A program made the position numbers and the translations under genes. Shown piece by piece: positions 17,046 to 25,339 of a stretch of 64,000 nucleotides of DNA. Each line of letters begins with the position of its first letter. Position 1 is the stretch's first letter. The notes under the pieces are model-generated. The model searched no databases. It was given only the letters and a program-made list of their open reading frames with translations, and was not told where the DNA came from. Source of the stretch: Sphingobacteriaceae bacterium (GTDB lineage Bacteria; Bacteroidota; Bacteroidia; Sphingobacteriales; Sphingobacteriaceae); NCBI GenBank assembly GCA_017745075.1, contig JAGIAD010000009.1:1-64000 (forward strand). The letters are read 5' to 3'.

Positions 17046-18014
17046 ATGAAAAAAGGAATAATTATTCTCTTGGCAGCAGCTTCAGGACTAGCTGCCTGTA
17101 ACAAATTCGAAAAGGGCGAAGGAGATATGACTTACAAGATCTATAAAAGTGAAGGTAAGCCAAAAATTCAGGATGGCGATTATGTAAAGTTAAATGGCGT
17201 TCAAACGGTAGAAACCAATACCAACCCCGATTCAGTGATGGTAAATACCTACGACAATGAGCGTCCCGCCTTTTTTGCCATCAGCAAATCAATGTTCAAA
17301 GGGGATCTGGCTTCCGGGCTGAAACTGCTTGGTGAGGGAGATAGTGCAGTTTTTAAATTGAATTTAGATTCGATGGAAAAATATTCTGGTCAGCCGAAAC
17401 CAAAAGGACTAAAATCCAACATTGCTTCTTTTACCATTAAAATTGAAAAGGTTCTACATAAAGGAAAAGACCCTGATTCTATTTTTGAAGCAAAGAAAAG
17501 ACTGTTTTTCGAAGCGGAATACAAAGCTTTAAACGAGAAAAACAAAAAGATAGAACCTGCTAAAATTGCCAAATACATCGAAGAGAACAACCTGAAAGTA
17601 ACTACTGCGCCATCTGGTTTACAGTATGTAATTTCTGCCCCGGGCAACTCAGAAAGGGCAACTTTAACGGATACGGTATTAATGGACTACACCGGCCAGT
17701 TTACGAATAAAAAATCGAATGGGGCATTAAATGTTTTCGATACGTCGAATGCTAAAATTGCAAAAGAAGCTGGAATTTTCTCAGAAAATGTACAATATGT
17801 ACCACGTAGTTTGCCATTAGGACAATTGCCACAGGGTGTTATACAGGGAATTCAACTGATTGGGGTAGGTGGTAAGATTAAAATGATTTTACCTTCCAGA
17901 TTGGGCTTTGGTGAAAACGGCGGCGGACCAATTAATCCATTTACACCTTTGGTTTTCGATGTAGAGCTGAAAGGTATCATCAAGCCAAATACAGCTGCGC
18001 CATTGGCTAAATAG
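17046..18014 (+). CDS. FKBP-type isomerase lipoprotein, tandem paralogue
   Basis: 322 residues, starting with MKKGIIILLAAASGLAAC and so predicted acylated at Cys18. Same two-unit layout as its upstream neighbour: a degenerate FKBP-like N-terminal half (KIQDGDYVKLNGVQ, LLGEGDSAVFKL, SFTIKIEKV) and a C-terminal FKBP domain (TLTDTVLMDYTGQF, VIQGIQLIGVGGKIKM, LPSRLGFGENG). In the C-terminal domain the usual GF/GW before the helix is replaced by GVIQGIQ, so activity may be weaker than in the paralogue. It has its own promoter box and terminator. A tandem duplication with divergence is clear. Confidence 0.9.
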   Translation: MKKGIIILLAAASGLAACNKFEKGEGDMTYKIYKSEGKPKIQDGDYVKLNGVQTVETNTNPDSVMVNTYDNERPAFFAISKSMFKGDLASGLKLLGEGDSAVFKLNLDSMEKYSGQPKPKGLKSNIASFTIKIEKVLHKGKDPDSIFEAKKRLFFEAEYKALNEKNKKIEPAKIAKYIEENNLKVTTAPSGLQYVISAPGNSERATLTDTVLMDYTGQFTNKKSNGALNVFDTSNAKIAKEAGIFSENVQYVPRSLPLGQLPQGVIQGIQLIGVGGKIKMILPSRLGFGENGGGPINPFTPLVFDVELKGIIKPNTAAPLAK

Positions 18015-18023
18015 AGTTTTATT

Positions 18024-18056
18024 AGACCTTGCAGGTTTCGAAAATCTGCAAGGTCT
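18024..18056 (+). terminator. Terminator after the second FKBP lipoprotein
   Basis: AGACCTTGCAG (18024-18034) and CTGCAAGGTCT (18046-18056) form a perfect 11-bp stem, but T-tracts are short. A near-copy lies at 18119-18151, so this may be a dispersed repeat serving as terminator. Confidence 0.6.
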
Positions 18057-18118
18057 TGATCTAAACATAACATCCTCCTCGTTAAAAACGAAGAGTATAG
18101 CAACTAAATAAAAAAATA

Positions 18119-18151
18119 AGACCTTACAGCTTTTAAAAATCTATAAGGTCT
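18119..18151 (-). terminator. Hairpin after the CYTH gene, near-copy of 18024-18056
   Basis: AGACCTTACAG and CTATAAGGTCT pair with one mismatch around a TTTTAAAAAT loop; an A-rich stretch on the left gives a T-tract for the minus strand. It shares AGACCTT-CAG with the hairpin 95 bases to the left. Confidence 0.6.
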
Positions 18152-18164
18152 ATTTAAATAATAT

Positions 18165-18635
18165 CTAGACCCAACTTTTAAAAGGCCTGACCGTCAGGTT
18201 AGAATTATAATATCTTTCTTCTGATGTTACTTCTTTAGCTACCCAATCCGGCAAATCGAAAGTTTCATCTTCGCTTTCCAGTTCAATTTCGGCAACAATA
18301 AGTCCTTTATTTTCGCCTAAAAATACATCTACTTCCCAAAGTTTGCCCTTAAATGCAATTTCATAGCGTGTTTTGGAAAGTTCCGAAACCGAAAAGTTAT
18401 CCAATAGTTCAGTGGCTTCGGTAACCGGGATTTCGTATTCATATTCCAATCGGGTGGCGCCGATGGTCTGACCCTTAATGGTTAAAAACCCTTTGCTTTC
18501 AGTTGCCCTTACGCGTATGGTTTTGTCTTTATCGGTGAGCAGATAACCCTGCCTAAGGAGTTTTCCTTCCGGTTTATCGAGGTTATCCCATTTTGGTTGA
18601 TCGATTAAAAACTTGCGTTCTATTTCTTTTCCCAT
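18165..18635 (-). CDS. CYTH-domain triphosphate-binding protein
   Basis: 156 residues from the ATG at 18635 (one base after the GH20 stop); a TTG-type extension to 18665 would overlap the upstream gene. The CYTH hallmark EIERK (ExExK, residues 4-8) is at the N-terminus, followed by Arg/Lys/Glu-alternating strands (IRVRATESKGFLTIK, RLEYEYEIPV, YEIAFKGKLWEVDVF, AEIELESEDE) that build the triphosphate tunnel. Bacterial members are inorganic triphosphatases, thiamine triphosphatases or class IV cyclases; the short single-domain form without a CHAD domain suggests a tripolyphosphatase, but the substrate cannot be read. Translationally close to the GH20 gene. Confidence 0.9.
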   Translation of the reverse strand: MGKEIERKFLIDQPKWDNLDKPEGKLLRQGYLLTDKDKTIRVRATESKGFLTIKGQTIGATRLEYEYEIPVTEATELLDNFSVSELSKTRYEIAFKGKLWEVDVFLGENKGLIVAEIELESEDETFDLPDWVAKEVTSEERYYNSNLTVRPFKSWV

Positions 18636-18636
18636 T

Positions 18637-20586
18637 TTACCTTGCCCTTTTCTGTAAATCTGCAACAGGCATGCTGATTAATCTTCCAATAGGCTGTTTG
18701 CCATGATAGGTAATTACACGCAGCATGCTCGCATCTTTAGGTACCTGCAGGGCGGCTGTGTACTTCGGATAGAAACGATCGGGTGTAGAGTTGTCAAAAC
18801 TGTAATAAATATCCAAACCATCTATTTCTGTGGTCAGTTCTATCATCAGCTGTTTATCCGCACTGCGTTTTACAGTAAAAATAGGATCGTAAATGGCCGG
18901 CGAATATTTGATCTCTGCAAAATCCAGGCGTTTAAAATGTTGTTGCGTGCGGTCAACAAAATTTGTCCAGTTTTTCTTCTCAATCGGGCTCCAAATTGAT
19001 TCTGCAATGGCAAATGCACGTGGATAAACCATGTACTCTGCCTGGCGGAAGGTGAATACCTGCTCGGTCCAAAGATTGGCCTGCGCCCCAATAACATACT
19101 GTGCGTTTACGCCTGCCGGAACAGGATTAAACTGGTAAGCTTTGTTTAACCTTAACGAGGCATACACTTTTGGTTCGGTAATGGGGTCTCCCTGCATATA
19201 ATCCAAATAGGCGAAATCGGTTGGACTCATGACTACGTTATGCTTTTCGTTGGCCGCCTGGATGCCATATTTCATCCCTCTCCAGCTCATTACTGCTGCT
19301 GTTGGCGATACGCCACCTTCAAGAATTTCGTCCCAGCCCATAAATTTTTTGCCTTTCGAAATCACAATCTGTTCAACACGCTTTTCGAAATAAGCCTGAA
19401 CCTGTGGAATGGTTTTTAAGCCTTCGCGAAGCATTAAAGCTTTAACCTGATCGTTTTTCTCCCAAAAATTATGCGAAGCCTCATCGCCTCCCATATGGAT
19501 ATATTCGAAAGGGAAGAGTTTGGCAACCTGTGTAATTACGGTATCTAAAAAGCCATAAACCTTCTCATTTGCCGGACAGAGTGTATTATCAACCAAGGCT
19601 ATTGGTGGGGCACCACGGCTCCAGTCCATAATTTTTTCGCCAGAGCGTACTTTATAATTCACCGCATCGGGGGTGCACGATAAATCTGGATAAGAAGAGA
19701 TAATGGCTAAACTATGGCCTGGTACATCAATTTCGGGCAATATATTTACAAAGCGTTCCTGCGCGTATTGAACAAGTTCTTTAATATCTTCCTGGGTATA
19801 AAAACCGCCATAGTTACGGGGTTCATCAGGGGTTGGTGGAATAAAATCGCCAAAGGTTCCTGTTTTTTTAACGTTCCAGGCACCTATTTCAGTCAGTTTA
19901 GGTAAACCTTTAATTTCGATACGCCAACCTTCATCGTCAGCCAGGTGCAAGTGCAGCAGGTTAAACTTATAGCGCACCATATCATCAATAAACCGTTTTA
20001 CTTCCTCTTTAGTAAAAAAGTGGCGGGCTACATCGAACATTAAACCTCTCCAACCTAATTTCGGATAATCTACCACATCAACGCATGGTATTTTCCATTT
20101 AACATCGCTTATCAGTTCTTTGCTTTCTATTTCGGCAGGAAAAAGCTGAAGTAAAGATTGTACGCCATAAAAAATACCCGCTGGTTGGTTTGCAGTGATC
20201 ACCACCTGGGTAGGGTTAACATTGAGTTTGTAACCTTCTTTACCAAGTTGAGTATCTTCCTGGGGGTTTAAAATCAGTTTAATGGTTGCATGACTTGAAT
20301 TACCTACTGTACTTACAAATTTTCCGGTCGCGGTGGTAATCCGGTCTGATAGGTAAGTAATGGATTGCTTTAATTCGCCGCTTTTAACAGCTTGTATAAT
20401 TACATTTTCGGGTAATGTAAAGGTGCCGGCTTTTTTTACCAATGAAACGGGCTCCGGGATAATGGCAATCGGTGTTTGTGCAACCATGCTTTCAGCATCG
20501 CCGGTTTCAGTTTCTGTAACAATATTTTGAGCGTATATGCTGGTTGCAATGCAACAGCAGGAGATAATCAGGAATAGTTTTTTCAT
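18637..20586 (-). CDS. Beta-N-acetylhexosaminidase, GH20
   Basis: 649 residues with a signal peptide (1-20). A GH20b-type N-terminal domain (about 40-170) precedes the GH20 barrel (about 173-520). The catalytic acid pair Asp368-Glu369 is in HMGGDEASH; HLHLADDEGWRIEI and VDVVDYPKLGWRGLMFDVAR are also typical. A C-terminal beta-rich domain (about 560-640) closes it. Acts in the periplasm or at the cell surface, removing terminal N-acetylglucosamine or N-acetylgalactosamine from glycans, chitooligosaccharides or muropeptides. No SusC/D pair is near, so it is not part of a visible polysaccharide locus. An 8-bp inverted repeat (GCGGATTA, 20600-20607 / TAATCCGC, 20620-20627) lies in its leader. Confidence 0.95.
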   Translation of the reverse strand: MKKLFLIISCCCIATSIYAQNIVTETETGDAESMVAQTPIAIIPEPVSLVKKAGTFTLPENVIIQAVKSGELKQSITYLSDRITTATGKFVSTVGNSSHATIKLILNPQEDTQLGKEGYKLNVNPTQVVITANQPAGIFYGVQSLLQLFPAEIESKELISDVKWKIPCVDVVDYPKLGWRGLMFDVARHFFTKEEVKRFIDDMVRYKFNLLHLHLADDEGWRIEIKGLPKLTEIGAWNVKKTGTFGDFIPPTPDEPRNYGGFYTQEDIKELVQYAQERFVNILPEIDVPGHSLAIISSYPDLSCTPDAVNYKVRSGEKIMDWSRGAPPIALVDNTLCPANEKVYGFLDTVITQVAKLFPFEYIHMGGDEASHNFWEKNDQVKALMLREGLKTIPQVQAYFEKRVEQIVISKGKKFMGWDEILEGGVSPTAAVMSWRGMKYGIQAANEKHNVVMSPTDFAYLDYMQGDPITEPKVYASLRLNKAYQFNPVPAGVNAQYVIGAQANLWTEQVFTFRQAEYMVYPRAFAIAESIWSPIEKKNWTNFVDRTQQHFKRLDFAEIKYSPAIYDPIFTVKRSADKQLMIELTTEIDGLDIYYSFDNSTPDRFYPKYTAALQVPKDASMLRVITYHGKQPIGRLISMPVADLQKRAR

Positions 20587-20736
20587 TAAAATAATTAAAG
20601 CGGATTAACCGGATAAGTATAATCCGCAATTTATTAAAAAGATTTAATTTGAGCAATTAGCGAGGAGCAATGGGCATGGAGAGGAGGTTCGATTAAATGC
20701 CTTGTCAGTTTAAAAAGGAAGAAAAGCTCACTTTCA

Positions 20737-21378
20737 TTACGCTTTTCTTCTTATCAGTATAGTTTGCACAACACTATATAAAACTCTTATATTCCAATCG
20801 TTTAGGTAGCTGTAGCTTTTGTTGATCATTGATGGCGTTTGTTTTGAATAGATAGCGAAATAAGTTTGATAATCTTTGGTGCCTACATCTGCCCAAAGCA
20901 ACGACTTTTCTTCTCCCTTAATTAGGTTTACGGATTTAATTTTAATGCCAAATTCATCAAATCTTACATTAGCCAAAGTAAATGGTATCTTTTGTTCGAA
21001 AAGTGCCAGATATTGATCAACCAAACCATCGAAATAGCTTCGCCATAATTGGTTTAATATTTCGATATATTGATTAAACAGGGGAACTTTATTTATGCCA
21101 TAATAAGAGCCGAAGCTTATTTTAACCGTTTCTCCACTACTATTTCTAATAAACAACTGATACTTCCTGCCGATTACGAATTTATATCCCGTAATCCACT
21201 TAATACCAAAACGATATTGTATCGGTTCTTCTTTTGAAAGATCGATTGTTGTAGGCAAGGCTAATTTTTGATTACCGAATGATATTGACTGTGGGGTATA
21301 TGATAATTCTTTCACACGCCGGTTAAAAAAACTTTGTTTAATTAACCAACTATTTTTTGCGTATGCAGGAGCAGTCAT
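20737..21378 (-). CDS. Conserved hypothetical protein, soluble
   Basis: 213 residues, no signal peptide or membrane helix. A beta-rich first half (SISFGNQKLALP, QYRFGIKWITGYKFVIGRKYQLFI, KISFGSYYGI) is followed by a helical middle (IEILNQLWRSYFDGLVDQYLALFEQ) and another beta-rich segment. The alternation suggests a PH-like domain with a helical insertion, but I do not recognise a named family. It is 31 bases downstream of the zinc-finger-like gene and in the same direction, so it is probably the last gene of a three-gene group (22614 to 20737). Confidence 0.7.
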   Translation of the reverse strand: MTAPAYAKNSWLIKQSFFNRRVKELSYTPQSISFGNQKLALPTTIDLSKEEPIQYRFGIKWITGYKFVIGRKYQLFIRNSSGETVKISFGSYYGINKVPLFNQYIEILNQLWRSYFDGLVDQYLALFEQKIPFTLANVRFDEFGIKIKSVNLIKGEEKSLLWADVGTKDYQTYFAIYSKQTPSMINKSYSYLNDWNIRVLYSVVQTILIRRKA

Positions 21379-21409
21379 AATTTAGATTTATTAATTGGAC
21401 ATAGAATTT

Positions 21410-22012
21410 TTACTCGGCTGACTCTACCTTTTTTTGATTAAAGCTTTTTAAGATGGTTGTTAATGAACTCTTTGCTTTTTCCATACGTCTGATTGACCCG
21501 GTATTTTCGTCGATGAAATGGCTTATTACCCGTTCGCTGTACTTTTCCTTTTGCATGATTTCTATCAGATCTGAAATAAGTGTAGCTGGTGTAGCCAAAA
21601 TACCCGGTCTTGACCACCAGCCTAAGGCCAGTGTGGTAAGCATACTCTTCAAACGTAAGCTTTTTGCACAATCTGAGCATATAATCTGAAGATTTTGATC
21701 ATGATTATACCAAACGAGATAAGATATTATCGTATTAAAGGTGTAACCATGTAATTCGCTGTTATTGCCACAGCAGGTGCAAACAGAGCTTTTTATTTCA
21801 TCAACTAAATGTTGCCGCTCACTGCCTTCATAAAAGTCGGTCTCGATGGTTACAAATTCGATCAGCTCTGTATCTAAACCTCTTTTCCTGATTTCATCGT
21901 TCAACAAATCCACAACATCTTTTCGCAGATCTTTGGCTCCCGAAATGATTTTTAGGATGGTCGCATCATCAAACTTTTCATAGTTTTTGCGGATGTCTTC
22001 TATAGGAATCAT
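21410..22012 (-). CDS. Hypothetical protein with a Cys4 zinc-ribbon-like motif
   Basis: 200 residues. A helical N-terminus (about 1-75) is followed by CTCCGNN and, about 40 residues later, CSDCAKSLRLKS, giving two CxxC-like pairs likely to bind zinc. Then comes a hydrophobic stretch (LTTLALGWWSRPGILATPATLI) that could be a short membrane hairpin, then a charged helical tail. The Cys4 plus GWW pattern recurs in Bacteroidota proteins of unknown role. Its start overlaps the stop of the upstream lipoprotein gene by four bases (ATGA), so the two are co-translated. Confidence 0.75.
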   Translation of the reverse strand: MIPIEDIRKNYEKFDDATILKIISGAKDLRKDVVDLLNDEIRKRGLDTELIEFVTIETDFYEGSERQHLVDEIKSSVCTCCGNNSELHGYTFNTIISYLVWYNHDQNLQIICSDCAKSLRLKSMLTTLALGWWSRPGILATPATLISDLIEIMQKEKYSERVISHFIDENTGSIRRMEKAKSSLTTILKSFNQKKVESAE

Positions 22013-22614
22013 TGTGTTTTACTCTTGTAAAGTGTATCTGCCAGTTTAATGGCCTGATCGATTTTCTGTGCTAAATTTAAGATGGGCTTTTTGTTTGGTA
22101 GCTTTTCTTTCTGATATTTTTTGATTAATGGCAATGTAGTGGAAATTTTTAAGGCCAGCTCCAGATCGTTTAAAGAAACCATTTTAACGTCTATTGATTT
22201 AACCAGTTTTTGGTGTGCAGCAATCCTGTTGTTATATTCTGCAAGATTTTTAACAAGCAACGTTGTTAAGCTTTTTCTCAATACAGAATCTTGAATCTCT
22301 TTTACATGATTTTTAGCAGAAGCGAAGTAATCCTGATTTTTCCCGTTATAAATATCAAATCTTTTTAACGAATCATTTTTTCCTTCCCTGATTCTGTAGA
22401 TGCTTTCATCCAATTTTTTTAATGTAGAATCTTTACTTATTGCATCAGTATATAAGTTTTCCAATAAATCGCCACTGCCTCTTTTTGAAACAATGCTATA
22501 AGATTTGTCGTCCTGTAGTGCTGCAGGTGTTTCTTTATTGTCGGTCTGTCTTTCTGCTTCCTTGCATGAAAATGCTGTGCATAACATGATGCTATAGATA
22601 ATTATTTTTTTCAT
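22009..22614 (-). CDS. Hypothetical lipoprotein, helical
   Basis: 201 residues. The lipoprotein signal ends in AFSC, so Cys17 would be lipidated, followed by a polar linker rich in Glu, Asp and Lys. The rest is almost wholly alpha-helical with charged heptad-like spacing (DSLKRFDIYNGKN, KSLTTLLVKNLAEYNNRI), typical of Bacteroidota periplasmic helical proteins. No enzyme motif. Head of the three-gene group; 45 bases downstream of the STAS-like gene. Confidence 0.75.
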   Translation of the reverse strand: MKKIIIYSIMLCTAFSCKEAERQTDNKETPAALQDDKSYSIVSKRGSGDLLENLYTDAISKDSTLKKLDESIYRIREGKNDSLKRFDIYNGKNQDYFASAKNHVKEIQDSVLRKSLTTLLVKNLAEYNNRIAAHQKLVKSIDVKMVSLNDLELALKISTTLPLIKKYQKEKLPNKKPILNLAQKIDQAIKLADTLYKSKTQ

Positions 22615-22659
22615 GGAGCGTTAATATTGGTGGACTTAATAATACAAATAAAAGTTAAT

Positions 22660-23049
22660 TTACAAAAACTGCGTCAGCCACTCCATAGCTTTTTTATCAT
22701 CTGTAAATGATTTTATTGGTATCGGCGGATTTTGAAAGTTAAAAAGTATCTTCATAATCAATTGCGCCAAGCCCGGTTTAGAAACCATGGCCATGGCTGT
22801 ATAAATCTGGGGAAGCTGTTCGGTCGAAAATTTGCGCGTTTCTTTATCCGGAACCGGCGAATTTTTCAAATAAATTAACACCGGAACCTTCTTATTTCCG
22901 GTAATTTTTTTAACCAGTGCAACATTGGCTGAAATATTTTCTACGGTACGTAAAATGCTTTTGCTGTACGAAACCAGTATTCCGCTATCTGTTAACAAAT
23001 AATCGGCTATTTCGCCTTCGATAAGTTCATTATCTCTATCGTTATCCAT
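22660..23049 (-). CDS. STAS/SEC14-like small protein (DUF7793-like)
   Basis: 129 residues, no membrane segment. An alternating strand/helix pattern, with ADYLLTDSGILVSYSK at the start, KVPVLIYLKNSPVPDKETRKF in the middle and KSFTDDKKAMEWLTQFL at the end, matches the STAS/SEC14-like proteins of Bacteroidota in which the last helix reads EALEWL. Such proteins are of unknown role. It lies three bases after the aldehyde dehydrogenase stop and so is almost certainly co-transcribed with the glutamylation cluster, which hints at a regulatory or scaffolding role there (inference). Confidence 0.75.
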   Translation of the reverse strand: MDNDRDNELIEGEIADYLLTDSGILVSYSKSILRTVENISANVALVKKITGNKKVPVLIYLKNSPVPDKETRKFSTEQLPQIYTAMAMVSKPGLAQLIMKILFNFQNPPIPIKSFTDDKKAMEWLTQFL

Positions 23050-23052
23050 ATT

Positions 23053-24426
23053 TTATCCCCTTAAATGATAACCTTTTGGTTTGGTAAAAGCCCTTAATCC
23101 CTGATGCGATAAAGTAGCACCGATGCCTGAATATTTTCTTCCACTCCATGGTAAGGCTGCACTCACCCGGTCGCAGCAATTCCAATAACCCGAACCGGCA
23201 TCAAGCTGAGCGAGTATTTTTTCTGCTCTTTCCTGGCTGGCTGTATAAACCGAAGCGGTTAATCCATAATCGGTATCTTTCATCATCATTAAGGCTTCAG
23301 TATCGTCTTTTACCTTCATAATACCGATAATCGGTCCGAAACTTTCTTCCTGCATCACGAGCATATCATTGGTAACATCGGTTAGCACGGTTGGTTCAAA
23401 ATAATAACCTTTCCCTTCAACAGCTTTACCACCGGTCAATAATTTTGCTCCTTTGTTTAGGGCATCTACAACCTGATTTTCCAATACCGCGATTTGTTCT
23501 TTTCTTGTCAACGGACCAATATAAGTATCACTGGCCAGGGGTAACCCGCTTTTCCAGCTTTTAACTTCGTTAACAAAGGCATTTAAATAATCGTTGTAAT
23601 GTTTTTCATGTACATATATGCGTTCTACAGCACAGCAACTTTGTCCGTTGTTGTAAAAAGCGCCATCGGCTGTGCCAACCGCTACTGCGGCTATATCGGC
23701 AACATCATCAGCAACATACAAAGGGTCTTTTCCACCTAATTCTAACTGGCAGGGAGCCATTTTAGATGCTACTTTCTCATAGATCAATTTCCCTGTTTTG
23801 TACGAGCCTGTAAAAAAATAACCGTCAAAATTCATTTCCAATAAGGCCGAACCTGTTTCTTTTGCACCAATGGCGACCTGGAAAACTGGATCTGGTATAC
23901 CGGCTTTTTTTAATAGTTTTTCGATCTGTAATCCGGTTAAAGTAGCATATTCTGATGGTTTGTATAACACCGCATTACCACTTAAAAGTGCCGGAATGAA
24001 AACATTTACACCAACCAGGTAGGGGTAGTTCCAGGCTGAAATATTGCAGATTACACCTAATGGCTCATATTTAATGATTTCTTTCAAACCGGGTTCATCA
24101 ACCATCACTTCATCGCTTAAATACTTTTCTGCATTGCTGAGCATCCATTTAATGCGGGCCCTCGCGCCATTAATTTCATTACGCGATTGTTGTAAAGGTT
24201 TGCCTACTTCGTTGGTTAATATCAAGGCAAGTGCTTCTAGCTCGGCTTCCAGTAAATCACTGAACTTTGTGATTACTGCTATCCTTTCCTGAAGTGTTTT
24301 ATCTGCCCATAGGGGTTGCGCCTGCTTTAAAGCATCAAATTTGAGCTGAAGAGTGGATGAATTGTCTTCTTCCAGACTGGTAATAATTTCTTCTGTTGCG
24401 GGGTTGATGATTTGCATGTTTTTCAT
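23053..24426 (-). CDS. Aldehyde dehydrogenase of the glutamylation cluster
   Basis: 457 residues from the ATG at 24426 (MKNMQIINPATEE); the upstream GTG at 24447 lies in a dispersed repeat and is rejected. NAD(P)-dependent aldehyde oxidation: catalytic Cys in NNGQSCCAVERI, general base Glu in QLELGGKDPLYV, NISAWNYPYLV and FTGSYKTGK in the cofactor region, and EESFGPIIGI near the C-terminus. It is closest in style to succinate-semialdehyde/gamma-glutamyl-aminoaldehyde dehydrogenases. In this cluster it would oxidise a gamma-glutamyl aldehyde to the acid (inference). Confidence 0.92.
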   Translation of the reverse strand: MKNMQIINPATEEIITSLEEDNSSTLQLKFDALKQAQPLWADKTLQERIAVITKFSDLLEAELEALALILTNEVGKPLQQSRNEINGARARIKWMLSNAEKYLSDEVMVDEPGLKEIIKYEPLGVICNISAWNYPYLVGVNVFIPALLSGNAVLYKPSEYATLTGLQIEKLLKKAGIPDPVFQVAIGAKETGSALLEMNFDGYFFTGSYKTGKLIYEKVASKMAPCQLELGGKDPLYVADDVADIAAVAVGTADGAFYNNGQSCCAVERIYVHEKHYNDYLNAFVNEVKSWKSGLPLASDTYIGPLTRKEQIAVLENQVVDALNKGAKLLTGGKAVEGKGYYFEPTVLTDVTNDMLVMQEESFGPIIGIMKVKDDTEALMMMKDTDYGLTASVYTASQERAEKILAQLDAGSGYWNCCDRVSAALPWSGRKYSGIGATLSHQGLRAFTKPKGYHLRG

Positions 24427-24430
24427 TTTC

Positions 24431-24520
24431 TTACCACGGATTTTCACAGATGAACACAGATTTTTTAAAATAGCTTACCAATATCTACCTGTGTTGATCC
24501 TTTTTAGCTGTGGTTAATAT
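24431..24520. repeat. Dispersed inverted element CCACGGATTTTCACAGATGAACACAG
   Basis: Left arm TTACCACGGATTTTCACAG, right arm CCTTTTTAGCTGTGGTTAA, imperfectly inverted around an AT-rich middle. The right arm runs through the last codons and the stop of the class I amidotransferase-like gene. Related copies: 25231-25335, 42945-42990, 56153-56220. Confidence 0.75.
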
Positions 24521-25217
24521 TTAATTTTATAGCGTTAATAAATGCCTCATGAATATTTTTGCTAAATGGGCTGTTTTGATCTTTCATACGCTCAGGGTGC
24601 CATTGTACAAATAGTAAAAATGATTTTCCTTCCGGTTCCAGCCGTTCCATAGCTTCGGTAACGCCATCAGGCGAAATTGCGCTCACCACAAGCCCTTTTC
24701 CGGTTTTATCGGTACTTTGATGATGGTTGCTGTTTACCAATCCTGTATCTGTATTCACAATCTGGTTTAGCCAGGAAGATGGATTTACGATAATCTTGTG
24801 ATAGCGGTCTGATTTATCGTGCATTTTTGAATGATCGAATTTTCCCCAGGATGGGATGTCGGGAATTAAGGTGCCTCCAAAAAATACATTAGCCACCTGT
24901 ATACCCCTGCAAATGCCTAAAACAGGAATAGAATTAGATTCAGTATAAGCTAAAACCTTAAATTCAAATTCGTCACGTTCTTCGTCGATATCATCATCAT
25001 AACAGTAAGGATAATATTCAGGCAGATTGTAAAAACGGGGATGAACATCTTCTCCTCCGGTTAAAACGATGCCATCACATTTTCTGATGTCGTCGAAATT
25101 GTTAAGCTTGTATCCGAGCTGGATTACTTCTACATTTTTATCGTAAGATAACACCCAGTTGCGATAGATATCGAATTTGCTGCAGTCGGTCACACCAATT
25201 ATTATTTTATCAGACAT
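24504..25217 (-). CDS. Class I glutamine-amidotransferase-type gamma-glutamyl hydrolase (PuuD-like)
   Basis: 237 residues, peptidase C26 fold. Nucleophile Cys103 in GICRGIQ, with His207 and Glu209 of the triad in QWHPE. VLTGGEDVHPRFY near residue 51 and NSNHHQS are family motifs seen in PuuD-type gamma-glutamyl-gamma-aminobutyrate hydrolases. It would split a gamma-glutamylated product to glutamate and a free amine acid. The last five codons and the stop (NINHS, TAA) come from the dispersed repeat at 24431-24520, so the C-terminus has been rewritten by repeat sequence. Flanked on both sides by repeats but collinear with its cluster. Confidence 0.9.
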   Translation of the reverse strand: MSDKIIIGVTDCSKFDIYRNWVLSYDKNVEVIQLGYKLNNFDDIRKCDGIVLTGGEDVHPRFYNLPEYYPYCYDDDIDEERDEFEFKVLAYTESNSIPVLGICRGIQVANVFFGGTLIPDIPSWGKFDHSKMHDKSDRYHKIIVNPSSWLNQIVNTDTGLVNSNHHQSTDKTGKGLVVSAISPDGVTEAMERLEPEGKSFLLFVQWHPERMKDQNSPFSKNIHEAFINAIKLNINHS

Positions 25218-25230
25218 GGTTTTTTATATT

Positions 25231-25335
25231 TTAGCCACAGATTTTCACAGATGAATACAGATTTAAATTGTAATTTTTGATTTAAATGAGACAAGCTTTT
25301 TATCCGTGTTTATCCTCTTTATCTGTGGTTAATAT
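25231..25335. repeat. Dispersed inverted element, second copy in the cluster
   Basis: Left arm TTAGCCACAGATTTTCACAG, right arm CCTCTTTATCTGTGGTTAA; same family as 24431-24520. Fills nearly all of the gap between the amidotransferase-like gene and the alcohol dehydrogenase. Confidence 0.8.
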
Positions 25336-25339
25336 CACT

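Noticed and set aside
24427..24447. GTG at 24447 as the aldehyde dehydrogenase start
   Set aside because: The extra residues are encoded within a dispersed repeat; MKNMQ at 24426 is at the usual place for the family.
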